Origin: Talpa occidentalis | Lineage: Eukaryota; Chordata; Mammalia; Eulipotyphla; Talpidae | NCBI RefSeq assembly: GCF_014898055.3 | Contig: NW_023603184.1 | Span: 113,636,615-113,700,614 of the forward strand | Length of the DNA: 64,000 bases | Direction: 5' to 3' | Shown here: positions 21,761 through 34,010 of the stretch, piece by piece | Numbering within the stretch: the first letter of the stretch is position 1 | How the letters are laid out: the number at the start of each line of letters is the position of its first letter | Notes under the pieces: model-generated | What the model saw: the letters and a program-made list of their open reading frames with translations, nothing else | Told to the model about the DNA's origin: nothing | Databases searched by the model: none | Made by a program: the position numbers and the translations under genes

Positions 21761-22739
21761 AATTTTATCCTTTTATCTTTGATTATTCATAAAATATAAA
21801 TGCAATTCAATTACTAAATGTGCTTCTTGACAATTTATAATAGACAGAATAGTCCTATTGTGGAAAAACTGCAAAATAGATAAGTTGTAGTATACCACAA
21901 TTATGAAAGTACTCTTTCAGAGTTAGAGACATCTCCCTTCCTTCTAGTATGTTAAACCAACTGACATTGCTTCAGGAAAAAATTCACTGACAGGGTGACT
22001 TGGAAATTAGGACTTAATGATGAATTACAATTTCCTTGACTCAGAAGACTAAATGGGTATTGAGAAATATTTGATTGGTTTATAACAATGAAAACATTGG
22101 GTGCATGGAGTAGTACAGACTGATTGGAATGATGGTGGGAGAGGAACCCCAAAATCAAGTGCATGAAAAGACCTTATATACAAGACTACAGGGAAGTGAC
22201 ATGATCCATATAATATTATAGGATGGTAAAATACATTGAGATTAGAAAAGACTGGTAATTTAGGATGTTATGTGATAGTCCAAGAAAAATGCTGACAACT
22301 ATTGACATTCACTATGCAACAGATATATCTGTTGTGGTATCTGTTAGGGATTCAGAACAACTAACCTAAAATGAGAGGTAATTAGAGGCACTAGTATTTT
22401 ATTTACCGTGAATTGTTTCTACCTTTGTATTTTATCAGTCAGCATATTTGTCAACCTTTTTTCTGTATCTTTCTTATGATGCTAAAATAATGAAATGAGC
22501 TGTGATTGCATTGTGTTTTCTCAGTTGAAAGAAGAGTTTATTACATCCCCCACTACACTCTCCATGTAAAAATCCTTCAAGTAAAAAGACCTAAATTCCT
22601 CCATGAAAGCCTTTTGAACCATAAGTGAATACAGTGGCTAATTATTTATAGTTTAAGAATTATCTAGAGTCAGGGGGAAAAAACTCTTATGATGTCTAGG
22701 GTCATTTATGTGCTCACACACAAGAAAATGTTGGGACTA
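21761..22739. other. Unassigned interval
   Basis: AT-rich, no ORF of note and no named repeat. Confidence 0.4.
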
Positions 22740-23160
22740 GACTATCCAAGATGGCTATTCATAGGCAGGCACACAGAATGGACACATGGTCATTCACATG
22801 TCTGAAGGCTTGGTGTTGACTGCTGGCTAGGGTACCTCGGTTATCCTTCATGTGGCCAATCTTTCCAGGTGGTTTTACATCATTTAATATTGTAGCTTGA
22901 ACCTTTTGTGTGGTGACTAGCTTCCAAGAAAACCAAAAAAGAAGATCCTTAGTTCGAGGCCTGGCAGTTACACAGAATGATATCTGTGATACTCTTGGGC
23001 AAAAGAAGTCACAAAGTACATCCAGATAAACCTAGACATAGGGAGGGAACACAGCTTTTACCTCTTGGCTGTAGAACTGGCAAAATTGCAGTATTAAAAG
23101 GCATATTCTACAGGATGAGGAATTATATCCATCTTTGGAAACAATCTAGAGGTTTTAGAG
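22740..23160 (+). repeat. Ancient interspersed repeat, family not named
   Basis: Phrases such as CACATGTCTGAAGGCTTGGT, GGTACCTCGGTTATCCTTCA, GTGGCCAATCTTTCCAGG and AAGAAGTCACAAAGTACATC recur in mammalian genomes as an old dispersed repeat. I recall the pattern but cannot assign a family by eye. The strand is that of the recalled pattern. Confidence 0.4.
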
Positions 23161-23336
23161 AGTAGTGGGATTTGTATTGTCAGCAGCAGATCTGTCTGAG
23201 AAACAACAGACTACAAATTTGAAAAGGAGTGAACTATGCTAATAATAGGGAAGAAAGAATATTTTTGCCAAGGATATACCTATTACAAAAGATCCTGAAG
23301 TGGGACCTGCTTTGTTGGAATAGACTTTATACCTTC

Positions 23337-24290
23337 TTGCAGTAATTCAGGCAAGAAACAATTGTCTCTTGATCTAAGAAGACATTTGTTAGGATAGAAA
23401 GTTTTCTCACTTGGTGGATACTTTGGGATAATATGTTGGGATGAAATTGAAGAATCAAACAAGGTTTTGACCCTAAATCTGGATCAACAATGTTGCCATT
23501 TAATGAGATGAGATATAGTTCCTTGCAATGAACACATGTATTTGAAAAAGTAAACATTTGATCTTGGATATTTTTACATGAGTTTCCTGTGGATAATCAA
23601 GTGAAGATGCTGAGTAGGAGAGTAAATAGTTGAGACTAACATTCATAGAAAATATAGGGCAGGTATTAAAAAAAATGGATATACCATATGCGATTTTGAA
23701 ATGTAGGATTTGATGAGATCATTCAAAGTGATTGTAAAAGGAGAAAAGCAGATGCATGGGGACTATTTTCTGGAGTATTCTAATGTATAAAGGCTATGAA
23801 AAGCAAAAGTCCCAGCAATGAAGGCTGTCAAGGGAATTGGTGCTGATTATTGCTTAGGGAAACTGTCATGAAAACTCTTCTTTCTCAGATGACACTGAGA
23901 AATCAAGTTAGATAAAGATTGAGACCTGCCTGTTGTGTAGAACTTCAGAGAACTCTGAAAAGGCTATATCAGTGAAGGTGCAGTTAGGGATGGAGCTGAA
24001 AATAAGAATAAAGGTATGTGTGTTTTTAATTTTCCTGAAGATGGAAGTGAAGAGAGGGAGTGGGTACGCATTAAGGTGATGGGAATGATTATGAGGGAGG
24101 AAGGAAAGATGAAGGGAATGGAGAGAGGTAGGACAGTGGGTACAAAACAAAAAGCAACATTTTTGCAATTGTGAGAGAAATAAGAACAAATCAAATACAG
24201 AGGTGGACCATTGTGCCTTAGACATGAGGGCTTTTTATACACTTTAATAAAATAAAAAGTTGAGTATGGGCTGAAAGGCAATATAAATTG
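23337..24290 (+). repeat. Ancient interspersed repeat, copy A
   Basis: Plus-strand matches to an old mammalian dispersed repeat: TTGCAGTAATTCAGGCAAGA, then AAATCTGGATCAACAATGTTGCC with TTTAATGAGATGAG, and GACACTGAGAAATCAAGTTAG with AAGATTGAGACCTG. It shares this arrangement with 33350-34010. The family name is not certain. Confidence 0.45.
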
Positions 24291-24341
24291 GTAAAGTTAT
24301 TGGTAGGAATGGAATTTCTCCTTGAAATTTTTATATTTTAT

Positions 24342-24372
<31 letters not shown>

Positions 24373-24550
24373 TTTTTTTTTTAATATTAATTTTATTTTT
24401 ATATTCCCCCATACAATTGCAACGCCCCATCTGACCCCAATCCTTCCCCTCCGCCCCCCACCCCCAACAAGTGTCTCTGGTTCATAGTTTTTTGTTGATT
24501 TTGATTTTCACTTCCTTATATTCATTTTCCTGGTCCCTTATTTAAGTTTT

Positions 24551-27500
24551 CTAGATTCCTGCTATGAGTGAGACCATCCGGTATTTTTCTTTTTCTTTTT
24601 GGCTTATTTCGCTGAGCATTGATCCTTCAGCGCCATCCATGTTGCTGCAAATTGCATGTGTTTATCTTTTTTGAATGCTGAGTAATATTCCATGGTATAT
24701 ATGTACCACATCTTCTTGATCCAGTCATCTATTTTTGGGCATTGGGGTTGTTTCCAAAGCTTAGCTATTGTAAACAGTGCTGCTATAAACATAGGGTGCA
24801 GGTGCTCTTTGGAATTGATGTTTCTGTGTCCTTTGGGTAAATACCTAGGAGTGGAATTGCTGGATCATATGGAAGCTCTATGTTTAGTAGGTCCAGAAAT
24901 CTCCACACAGCTCTCCATAGTGGTTGGACCAGTTTGCACTCCCACCAACAGGCAGAAGAGTTCCTTTTTCTCCACATCCTCGCCAACATTTGTCGTTGCT
25001 AGTTTTTTAATATGTGCCATTCTCACTGGTGTGAGATGGTATTCATGGGTAGTTTTGATTTGCATTTCCCTGATGACAAGTGATTTGAACATTTTTTTCA
25101 TATGTCTGTTGGCCATTTGCATTTCCTCTTCAGAGAAGTTTCTTTTAGCTCTTCTGCCCTTTTTGACTGGATTATTTTTTTGTTTGTTGCTGAGTCTCAT
25201 CAGCTCTTTGCAGATTTTTGTGATCAGTCCTTTATCATTAGTGTTGGGTGCAAAATGTTCTCCCAGTTGGTGGGGTTTCTCTTTGTTTTTGTTATTGTCT
25301 CTTTTGCTGTGCAGAAGCTCTTTAATTTGATGTAGTCCCAGCTGTTTATCTTTCTCTTCACTATCACTGCTTTGGGTGATGTGTCTGTAAAGATGTCTTT
25401 GATGTGAATCCCGTAGTGTTTCGCCTATATTTCCTTCTATGTATTTTATGGGTTTCAGGTCTTATGTCTAGTTCTTTAATCCATTTTGAGTTGATTTTGT
25501 GTATGGTGTGAGGTAGTGTCAAGCTTCATTCTTTTTGCATGTAGCGACCCAGTTTTTCCCAGCACCATTTATTAACAAACTTTCTTTGCTCCAATGCATA
25601 GTCTTTGCTCCTTTGTCAAAGATTAGCAGACCATAAATCTGTGGGTTTTTTCTGGATTTTCTATTCGATTCCATTGGTCTGTATGTCTGTTCTTGTTCCA
25701 ATACCATGCAGTTTTGATGATTATGGCTTTGTAGTATAGTTTGAAGTCTGGAGTGTGATGCCTCCATTTCCCTTCTTTTTTTTCAGTAGAGCTTTGGCTA
25801 TTCGGGGTTTTTGGTGATTCCATATGAATTTCATCAATAATTGTTCTATTTCTTTGAAGAATGCCATTGAGATTTTGATTGGAATAGCATTGAATCTGTA
25901 TATTGCTTTTGGTAGGATGGCCATTTTAATAATGTTTATTCTTCCAATCCATGAGCAGGGATGTCTTTCCATTTCTTTGTGTTTCTCTTTATTTCTTTTA
26001 ACAGTGTTTTATAGTTTTCTTTGTATAGGTCCTTTACCTCTTTTGTTAGATTTATTCCCAATATTTGATTTTTTTTTTTGTTTCGATATAAAAGGGGTGG
26101 TTTTTTTGATTTCTTCTTCTTCAGATTTATTGTTTGTGTATAGGAAGGCTACTGACTTTTGCGTGTTGATTTTGTATCCTGCCACTTTTACTGAATTGAT
26201 TGATGAGTTGAATTAGTTTTTCTGTGGAGATTTTGGGGTTCTCTATGTATATTTATCATATCATCTGCAAATAGTGATAGTTTGACTTCTTCTTTTCCTA
26301 TTTGGATTCCTTGGATGTCTTTCTCTTGTCTTATTGCTCTGGCTAGGACTTCCAGTATTATATTGAAAACATTTGGTGAGAGTGGACATCCTTGTCTTGT
26401 TCCAGATCTTAATGGAATTGCTTTCAGCTTTTCACATTTTGAGAATGATACTGGCTGTGGGCTTGTCATAGATGGCCTTTATGATGGTTGAGGTATGTTC
26501 CTTGTTATCCCAAGAATTTCAAGGCTTTTATCATGAATGGGTGTTGCACTTTGTCGAAAGCTTTCTCAGCATCTATTGATATTATCATATGGTTTTTATA
26601 TTTTCTTTTTGTAGATGTGTTGGATAACGTTGATTGATTTTCGGATGTTAAACCATCCTTGTGCCCCTGGAATGAATCCAACTTGGTCGTGGTGAATTAT
26701 CTTATGGATACATTGTTGGATTCTTAGCTAAAATTTTATTGAGGATTTTTGCATCAGTGTTCATTAGGGAGATTGGCCTATAGTTTTCCTTTTTTGTGTT
26801 GTCCTTATTTGGTTTTGGTATTAGTGTAATATTGGCTTCATAGACGTGTTTGGTATTGTCCCTTCCTTCTCAATTTTTGTGAAGAAGTGTAGATAGGCAC
26901 TAATTCGTCTCTGAATGTTTGGTAGAATTCATTTGTAAATCCATCAGGTCCTGGGCTTTTGTTTTTGGGGAGGTTTTTAATTACCATTTCAATTTCGCTG
27001 CTTGTAATTGGTCTGTTTAGGTGTTCTATTTCTTCTTTATCTAGCTTTGGGTGATTGTAGAGTTGTAGGAATTTGTCCATCTCCTCTAGATTGTTGAACT
27101 TTTTCCATATAACTGTTCATAGTAGTTACTGATTATTCTTTTGATTTCTGCTGTGTCCGTTGTGATTTCTCCTCTTTCATTTATGATTCTGTGTATTTGT
27201 GCTTTCCCTTTTTTCCTTTGTGAGCCTGGCTAGGGGTTGTGTCTATTTTATTTATTTTTTCAAAGAACCAGCTCTTGGTTTCATTGATCTTTTGGATTTT
27301 TTTTTAGTTTCAATTTCATTTATTCTGCTTTGGTTTTTATTATTTCTTTTCTTCTACTGGTTCTGGGTTTTTTGTTGTTCTTTTCTAGATCTTTGAGCTT
27401 CGAGATTAGGTTGTTTCTTTGAGTTCTTTCTTGTTTTTTGATGTGAGCTTCTATTGCTATATATATTTTCCTCTTATTACTGCTTTTGCTGCATCCCATA

Positions 27501-28390
27501 CATTTAGGATATTGGTGTCCTCCTTGTCATTCGATTCAAAGAATTTTTTAATTTCTTCTTTGATCTCCTCGTTAGTCCAGTGGTCTTCCAGTAGTGTGGC
27601 TTTTAATCTCCATGAGGTAGGATAGTTCCTTGCCTTCTTTTTATGATTTATTTCTAGTTTGATGCCTTCGTGGTCAAAGATGGTTGGTATGATTTCAATC
27701 TTGGTGTATCTGTTGATGTTTGTCTTGGCCCCAGTATGTTGATCGATCCTGGAGAATGATCCATGTGCGCTTGAGAAAAATGTGTACTCCGTTTTTTTGT
27801 GGGTTTAGTGTTCTATAGATGTCTGTTAAGCCCAATGCTCTAGGTCCTTATTTAGAGCTTTAGTTTTCTTTACTTATTTTTTGTCTTGTTGATCTATCCA
27901 TTGTTGATAGCGGTGTGTTGAAGTCTCCCACTACATATGTGTTTCTCTGATGTCTTTTTCAGCAGAGGACAACAGTTGTCTGATATATTTTGGTGCTCTT
28001 TCGTTTGGTGAGTATATGTTTATGAGTGTTATTTCTTCTTGAAGTATTGTCCCCTTAATCATAATGTAGTGACCATTGGGGTCTCTTTTTATTTTTTTGA
28101 GTTTGAAGTCTGTTTTATCTGATATAAGTATAGCTGTTCCTGCTTTCTTTTTTGCCCATTTGCTTGTAGGATTGTTTTCCATCCTTTGACTTTGAGCCTA
28201 TTTTTATCTTTGTAGCTAATGTGTTTCCTGGAGACAGCAAAAGGTTGGGTTTTGTTTCTTAATCAGGCTGCAACTCTGTGTCTTTTTATTGAAGAGTTTA
28301 GTCCATTTACATTTAGAGTTATATATGATATGTTAGCATCTGTATTTGCCATTTATGTTTGTCTTTCCTTTGATTTTATTATTTATTCTT
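24551..28390 (-). pseudogene. L1 ORF2 (endonuclease-reverse transcriptase), broken
   Basis: ORF2 encodes the L1 endonuclease and reverse transcriptase that nick target DNA and copy L1 RNA into it. Fragments on the minus strand: endonuclease region at 27931-28182 (GTAILISDKTDFKLKKIKRD), thumb and RT fragments at 26838-27080 ([20 protein letters not shown]) and 26188-26469 ([20 protein letters not shown], then a LSLFADDMI catalytic block), later fragments at 25721-25972, and the C-terminus before the stop at 24551-24553. The start near 28390 is estimated from the usual ORF2 length. At least eight frame breaks, mostly single-base indels, separate the pieces. Confidence 0.85.
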
Positions 28391-28439
28391 TTAATATACT
28401 TTTTTTTTTTTTTGGTCTTCTTTCGTTGTTATTCGTCCC

Positions 28440-29390
28440 TCTGAGGTTCTGGCTTTAGGATTCCTTGTAGTATTTTTTGGAGTGGGGTTTAGTCGCAATG
28501 AAATTTCGGAGTTTCTCTCTTGTCTGGGAGGTCCATATCTTTCTTCATGGAGGAAAGAGAGCTTTGCGGGATAGAGTATTCTTGGTTGGCATCTGTTTTC
28601 TTGGAGTCTGTTGACTATGTCCCTCCACTCTCTCCTTGCCCGTAGTGTTTCTTCAGAGAAGTCTGATGTCAGCCTGATTGGTTTTCCTTTGAATGTTATC
28701 TGTTTCTTCCTCTTGTCAGCTTCATTATTTTTTCTTGTCCTGGATTCTTGGGAGCTTTACTATTATGTGTCTGCTGTGTTTTTCTTTCGTCGTGGAAGTT
28801 TGGTGTTCTTCTTGCTTCTTGTATATCAATTTTCAGCTCCTTCTTCGCATTTGGGAAGTTCTCTTCAATTATATCCATGAATATTTTCTCTGTTCCTACA
28901 TCTCTCTTCCTCTCCTTCTGGAATTCCTATACTCTTATATTTCCTTTCCTCATGGAGTCAGATAGTTCCCGAAGTCTTTCTTCATTCTTTTTCCTTCGTA
29001 CTTCTCTTTTTTTCTGTTTTGGTTCTTTTTATTTCTGTTCTTCAAGATTACTTATTCGTTCTTCCATTTCATCTATTCTGCTTTCATTGCTTTTTCCAGA
29101 GTTCTTTAGTCCTCCATTATTCTTTGATCTCCTGCATTTCTCTTACTTCCCTCTTTAGGGACTCAATTTCCTTCTTCTGATCTATACTTTTTTAATCATG
29201 GCAATTTTTAAATTTCTCTTTCTGGAAGGCTCAGAAGTTCTTCAAGTTGCTGTCGTTGCAATCTGGGGAGTGGTTTTCTTTTTGTGGTGTGCTTCTTTCC
29301 TGAGGAGTTTTTAGGTTGCGTGTGTTCTTCTACTCCCTACTGTCTGTTTTTCTAATTTGTCGTATGCGTTGGGACACTGTGTTGCTCGGA
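28440..29390 (-). pseudogene. L1 ORF1 (RNA-binding chaperone), broken
   Basis: ORF1p binds L1 RNA as a coiled-coil trimer with an RRM and a C-terminal domain. On the minus strand, 28696-28878 reads MDIIEENFPNAKKELKIDIQ followed by EARRTPN, the typical junction of the ORF1 RRM and C-terminal domain. A fragment ILYPAKLSFLHEERYGPPRQ near 28500-28580 matches the C-terminal end. Upstream (28880-29390) is lysine- and glutamate-rich, as expected of the coiled coil, but frame breaks prevent a single reading frame. The boundaries are estimates. Confidence 0.7.
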
Positions 29391-30076
29391 CTGACTGACA
29401 TCTTGGGTGAACTTCTCCGCTCCCCTCTGGCTCTTTCAGGAGCCATTCTGTCTTCTGGGGGAGCTTTCTGCTGGTTTTAGGCAGTTTTTACTGAAGAAAT
29501 GTCCTGTTCTCAAATGGCGAAGTGGGATGCAGTCCCTGCGCCTCCGGTTTCAGGCACACTCTTCTGCGCCCCCGGTCTGCCCCGGACGTGGGTGCCTGCT
29601 CCCTCTGTGGGCTCAGACTGCTGGTCGGAAGGGGCCTGGCGTGGAATAACTTCCCGGCTGGCCACTGCAGAAGCCTTCTGCCCTTTTCAAGCAGTCTTAA
29701 GAAATTTCCTTGTTCTATTGGGGTGTTAGTGACTTTTTTTTTCCTGGTCACTAGGTGGCGCCAGAGATTCTCCTAGTGTCCTTGGGGGGCTGTTTTTCGT
29801 CCCCCCCACCCCGTGGGACAGGGAAAGAGCGGGAATGGTAGGGTACACCTCAACAGCTTTGGGGTGCTGTGTCTGCCTTGTGCCCCACCGTCGTGGAGAA
29901 CCCACGCCCCGAATTTTCGTGCCCCGGGTCTCAGTTCAAAGCCCTCAGTTCCAGGACGCGGGCTGTAGCCCAGTTCAGTGGCGCGGGAATGGCGCCTTTT
30001 GCACTGCTCCCGTGCCGGGTGCCTGGTTCCTGCTCACTCAGGGAGGGACCTTCACCTCAGTGAGGACCTCCGCGCG

Positions 30077-30120
30077 TCTCCCCGCAAGCCTAGGTCGTTC
30101 TCCCCGCAAGCCTAGGTCGC
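30077..30120. repeat. 22-bp tandem duplication in L1 5' UTR
   Basis: Two adjacent copies, 30077-30098 and 30099-30120, differ only at the last base (core CCCCGCAAGCCTAGGTCG). Confidence 0.92.
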
Positions 30121-30634
30121 AGGCGCGCGGTACCTGGGCAGCCGCCGATTCCGGTGTGCACTTGCTTTTCAAGCTCCCCGAGCGCGCCGCGTTTCCGCGC
30201 CAGCTTTACCGGCAGCCGGGCTGTGTGCGAGTCTCCCGGGGTCTTTGTTCTTCTCTAATGGCGCCCGGAGCCGTTTCGCTCACCGCCGTGGCGAATCCTG
30301 CAGGGTTCGCCTCAGCTCCCGTTCACGGGGTGTGGTGGCTGCAATAGTTCCTTTCTACTCCCAGTCCCGCTTGCTGCGTCGTTTGTTCTTGTTGGTTGTT
30401 TTGGTTTGTTGTTTCCTCCTCTCTGCCGGTCAGAGAGTGCTGCCTCTGTGGGCGGGGGAGGGGAGCAGGGTTCTGCGCTTCCCTCCCTTCTAGTCCTCTT
30501 TTATGGCCACTTTCTTCTTTGGGTAGTTTGCTGGAGTCACCGTTTTATCTTCCGTGTCCCAGTTCTCACTGGATCTGCCGCTTTTCTCCCTATTCACTTT
30601 TTTTAATGGGGGATCCTTTCTCGCAGCGTCTCCT

Positions 30635-30646
30635 CGCCGCCATGTT
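30635..30646 (-). promoter_or_regulatory. YY1-like site at the L1 5' end
   Basis: The minus strand reads AACATGGCGGCG about 14 bases after the inferred transcription start near 30659. This matches the YY1 core (AANATGGCGGC). Human L1 has a YY1 site at almost the same position, where it fixes the transcription start. The function here is inferred by analogy. Confidence 0.65.
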
Positions 30647-30666
30647 GCTCCGCCCCTCCGAAATTT

Positions 30667-30766
30667 NNNNNNNNNNNNNNNNNNNNNNNNNNNNNNNNNN
30701 NNNNNNNNNNNNNNNNNNNNNNNNNNNNNNNNNNNNNNNNNNNNNNNNNNNNNNNNNNNNNNNNNN
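30667..30766. other. Assembly gap (100 N)
   Basis: Exactly 100 N, a common placeholder for a gap of unknown size. It starts six bases past the L1 5' end, inside the expected TSD. Confidence 0.99.
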
Positions 30767-33349
30767 TAGGGTTGGGGAAGGGAAGAGTTCTATAATCATA
30801 TTAATAGTTCTCGGTCTTTTAGTGAGTCTGTGCTTCTGGACTATGATTTCACAAGTGCTTCTTAATTTCCCCTTTACTTCATAAGGTGAGCTGGGATGAC
30901 TTAGAGTGGATTAGATCTGGGTATTCCCATCCTCTCTCCTTGATATTATTTTATGGAAGCAGTGGGCGTGGAGGTCTGGGGTGGGGGGCAAATTGTTCTC
31001 CTGCCTCCATTATGAGAAGAACCTGGGTGAGTTTCTGGAGGTAGAATTCACAAAAGTTGTGTAGCCCTCCCTATGACTGGGTTCCCCTGGAGGTTTTAAC
31101 TCTCAGAATTGTCTATACTGAGCCTTGAGAAATTCATCCATTCCTGTTTTAGTTTTCCTACCCTGGAACTAGTTTTCATTTGTAGATTTCTACTTTTTTA
31201 AATTGTGATTCCTTTTAGTCCTTGTTGGTTTCTCCAGCTTTAAAGGCAACAGATTGTTCTGTTTTTCAGTTTGTTCAGCTTTTTTTATTCTTGGGACTCA
31301 GTGATGACTTCCAGGCTCCTTTATTTTGTACAAGAAACCAGAAATCTACCTGTGATTTTTTTCAAAGTACGCAGAATGTATTATTAAGTTTTAGAATGGT
31401 ATAATCTAGCACTCCTGCCAACTTTCTTGCATAAGTAGAAGTCATTTGAAATAGAGGAAAAAGAGGCCAGTGACGTAGGAAGCAGGAAAAGAATAAATTC
31501 TCACAATACTATGCATACCAGCAAACCTGCAGCCATGCCTAAAGCAAGAATATGGGAATAGGTGAGAAAACATTAATGTGTACATGAATATATTAGTTTC
31601 CCTTTTATATTAAAAGATCTTTAAATTAAAATTACTATTTGAAGGTTTACATGGTGCTATAGGTATTTCAAATACCTGCAATGGAAGTGTGTGTATTTGA
31701 CTTTAAGAATTTTATGCATGTGGCTTGTCTCACTTTGGATAATGCTATTAGAATCCTCAAACTGATACTGTGTTTTGGGATCATAAAAAATTATCCCTCA
31801 GAACAATGGACACTGAATTCCCTTGGAGTACTGCCAAGAAATTTGTATAATTCTTCAGGATGAGGGTACAAATTTCTAGTACAGGTCAAGCTCTGATATT
31901 TTGAAGAAGATCATTACTAGGTTGATACTGGCTTCATAATTCACATGGAAGCATTATTATCATAGGGTATGTATTTATCATTTAAAATTCCCCTTATACT
32001 GATTTTCTTTTGAATCTTTTTCTGTTGTTGAAGTGGACAAATATATGAACTTTTACTTCATATGAAATGTACCAAGTAAATACTCTTTTTCCATTAGTTT
32101 CTGATACTGAAGAGTTATTAAGCAAGAGATAAGATCATAAGAGATCTTATGGATTAAAACCCAAATGAGAAACCAAGGTTATATTTTCCCACAATTTAAC
32201 AATTCTAGTTGGTGCTTTTATAGATGAGAGAACTCTTGGTAAAATACATAAAAACCATCAGAAATAAACTTTCAGTTCTATTACCACAAAACTCAACTTT
32301 GCTAATCAAGTCACTGTCCACTTAGTCTTACTGTTAGGGTAGGAGTATGATTATTAATGGGAATTGTCACTACCAGCAAACTGCAATTCATCTGATGGAA
32401 ATTTTTGGTGGGTTTTATACTATAGAGTAAGCTTGTCAATGTAGTTGTTTGTTTGAGTGGGGATGGAATGTATCCATTTGATTTTGGTAAGGAGGAGAAG
32501 CAGTATTTAGATTCATCATCAAAAATCTGGTATTGGCAGACTGTTAATAGTGATGAATAGGAAAGACAAGTGAGAAATATCAAAGGGTTTGGTATCCATC
32601 ACCATGCATACGTGATAAGTTTGTTCTCTGGGCTTCTGTAAGAAGGGCTCATTAATCCAATCATGGGAGCCCAAATATATTAATCCAATCATGGGTGACT
32701 TATAGTGTTAATAATATCCTAATATAGGGGATAAAAAATTAAAAAGATTGATGTTTTGGCAGTTCAGATAATGGTATACTCTGAATATATTTGACTATTA
32801 GTGACTTTTAAATACTTTGAGAAGGAAATATACTCACATTCACTTTTAGATTTAGCAAATTCTCTTGTCTAATGACAGTTGACTGAATCTATCTTCCCAA
32901 AATAAAATCCTTAAATTATATGGCAATATCTTCTCAAAGAAATGTAAAACTAAAACAAGTTTGTTGTTTATTTTTTAAAGGATTCTTTATTAATTCCATT
33001 ATAGGAGTTTCATAGAAGACCTATTATACTAGGAACATTCTGGGTACTGGGATACAGAGGTTAATATGAACAGTGCCTGATTTGCTATATGCATTGGAGA
33101 GGAAAGAACTTAAACACATATTTTTAACAAATGTAAACTGCAAGGCATAATGTCATAAGAACAGCATGCATTTATTTGCCTTGAGAATTACATATTTAAA
33201 AATATTTTAAAGGTGCATATGCTTGACTAGAAAAATGTAAAAGGAGGGTTAGTGACTTTTCTGGAACTGTAAGTAGTTTCAGTAAAGTAATAGCATGTGA
33301 CTGAGCATATGAAATAAAGTGATGAAACTGTAAAAGTGAGTAGAAGGAA
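30767..33349. other. Unassigned interval right of the gap
   Basis: No gene recognised. A 17-bp direct repeat, ATTAATCCAATCATGGG, occurs at 32651-32667 and 32679-32695. The first 500 bases may be an old repeat, but I cannot name it. Confidence 0.4.
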
Positions 33350-34010
33350 TAGATCATTCAAATTTGGGAATTGTGTCAAGGAACAGATTTTACCAGACTT
33401 CAAGACAGGAAGAATTATGACAATATTGTTATTTTAGAAAGATTGCACTGATTTCAGTATACCTTGGTTGATGCTACATGGAATTGAATGTGGATAGACA
33501 AGTTAATAAGTACAGTACAAGTTGATAAAAATCTGTACTAAGTTACTGGTAATGGAAATGGTGCATATTGGAAAGATGTTGAGGATGTAGGTAGGCAGAC
33601 ACTTGAAATCTGAGGTCAAAGTGATCAAAACAAAGAAATGGTTTAGACTTCTGGCTTGGATTAATGAATGGGCTCATCTTATTTAAAATTGCCTTTTTAA
33701 TATTTTGCTTTTTATTAATTTAACCCTAATAACCTGTTAACATTAATAAGCTATTAGTATGTTATGAAAATGAGAGATTTGGAGGTAAAAGCAATGAATT
33801 CAACTTTTGGCATATGGAACTTGAGGTGTTTTTGAGAGGGAGTTGTGTGGACACCTCTGGAAGTCAGTTATGCGTATCTGAGAACAAATTCTTAGAGTTG
33901 TAGATCTGAGAACAAATTCTTAGAGTTGTAGAGGTCATTGGAGACTACATGGTGATTGGAATCATCAGCATGTAATAAAGAGAAAATTGTAAAAAGTTTG
34001 TACCATGACT
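33350..34010 (+). repeat. Ancient interspersed repeat, copy B
   Basis: Same family as 23337-24290, further upstream part: GATTGCACTGATTTCAGTAT, CACTTGAAATCTGAGGTC, CTTTTGGCATATGGAACTTG and GATTGGAATCATCAGCATG. It carries a private 28-bp tandem duplication. Confidence 0.45.
33876..33931. repeat. 28-bp perfect tandem duplication
   Basis: The unit at 33876-33903 (starting ATCTGAGAACAAATTCTTAG) is repeated exactly at 33904-33931. Confidence 0.95.

Larger units (their letters stand above)
24331..30659 (-). mobile_element. Nearly full-length L1 LINE, antisense
   Basis: About 6.3 kb. From left to right on the plus strand: poly(T), reversed 3' UTR with its C-rich block, ORF2, ORF1 and a GC-rich 5' UTR. 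A short TSD, GAAATTT, is visible at 24324-24330 and again at 30660-30666, where the assembly gap cuts it. The 5' end reads CGGAGGGGCGGAGCAACATG on the minus strand. ORF2 and ORF1 contain many frameshifts, so the copy as assembled is inactive. It is the same young family as the L1 at 41942-45927. Confidence 0.92.
29400..30659 (-). promoter_or_regulatory. L1 5' UTR / promoter region, CpG-rich
   Basis: The only clearly CpG-rich stretch in the window, especially 29880-30330. It lies upstream of ORF1 on the minus strand, where L1 keeps its internal Pol II promoter. It includes a 22-bp tandem duplication at 30077-30120. Open frames here (for example 170 codons at 29835-30347) are due to high GC and are not genes. 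Confidence 0.75.

Noticed and set aside
24692..25330. 212-codon frame on the plus strand
   Set aside because: It is the antisense of L1 ORF2 C-terminal coding sequence; L1 similarity on the other strand explains it.
29835..30347. 170-codon frame that might suggest a CpG-island gene
   Set aside because: It lies in the L1 5' UTR; GC-richness lowers stop frequency. No domain is recognised and the strand is opposite to L1.
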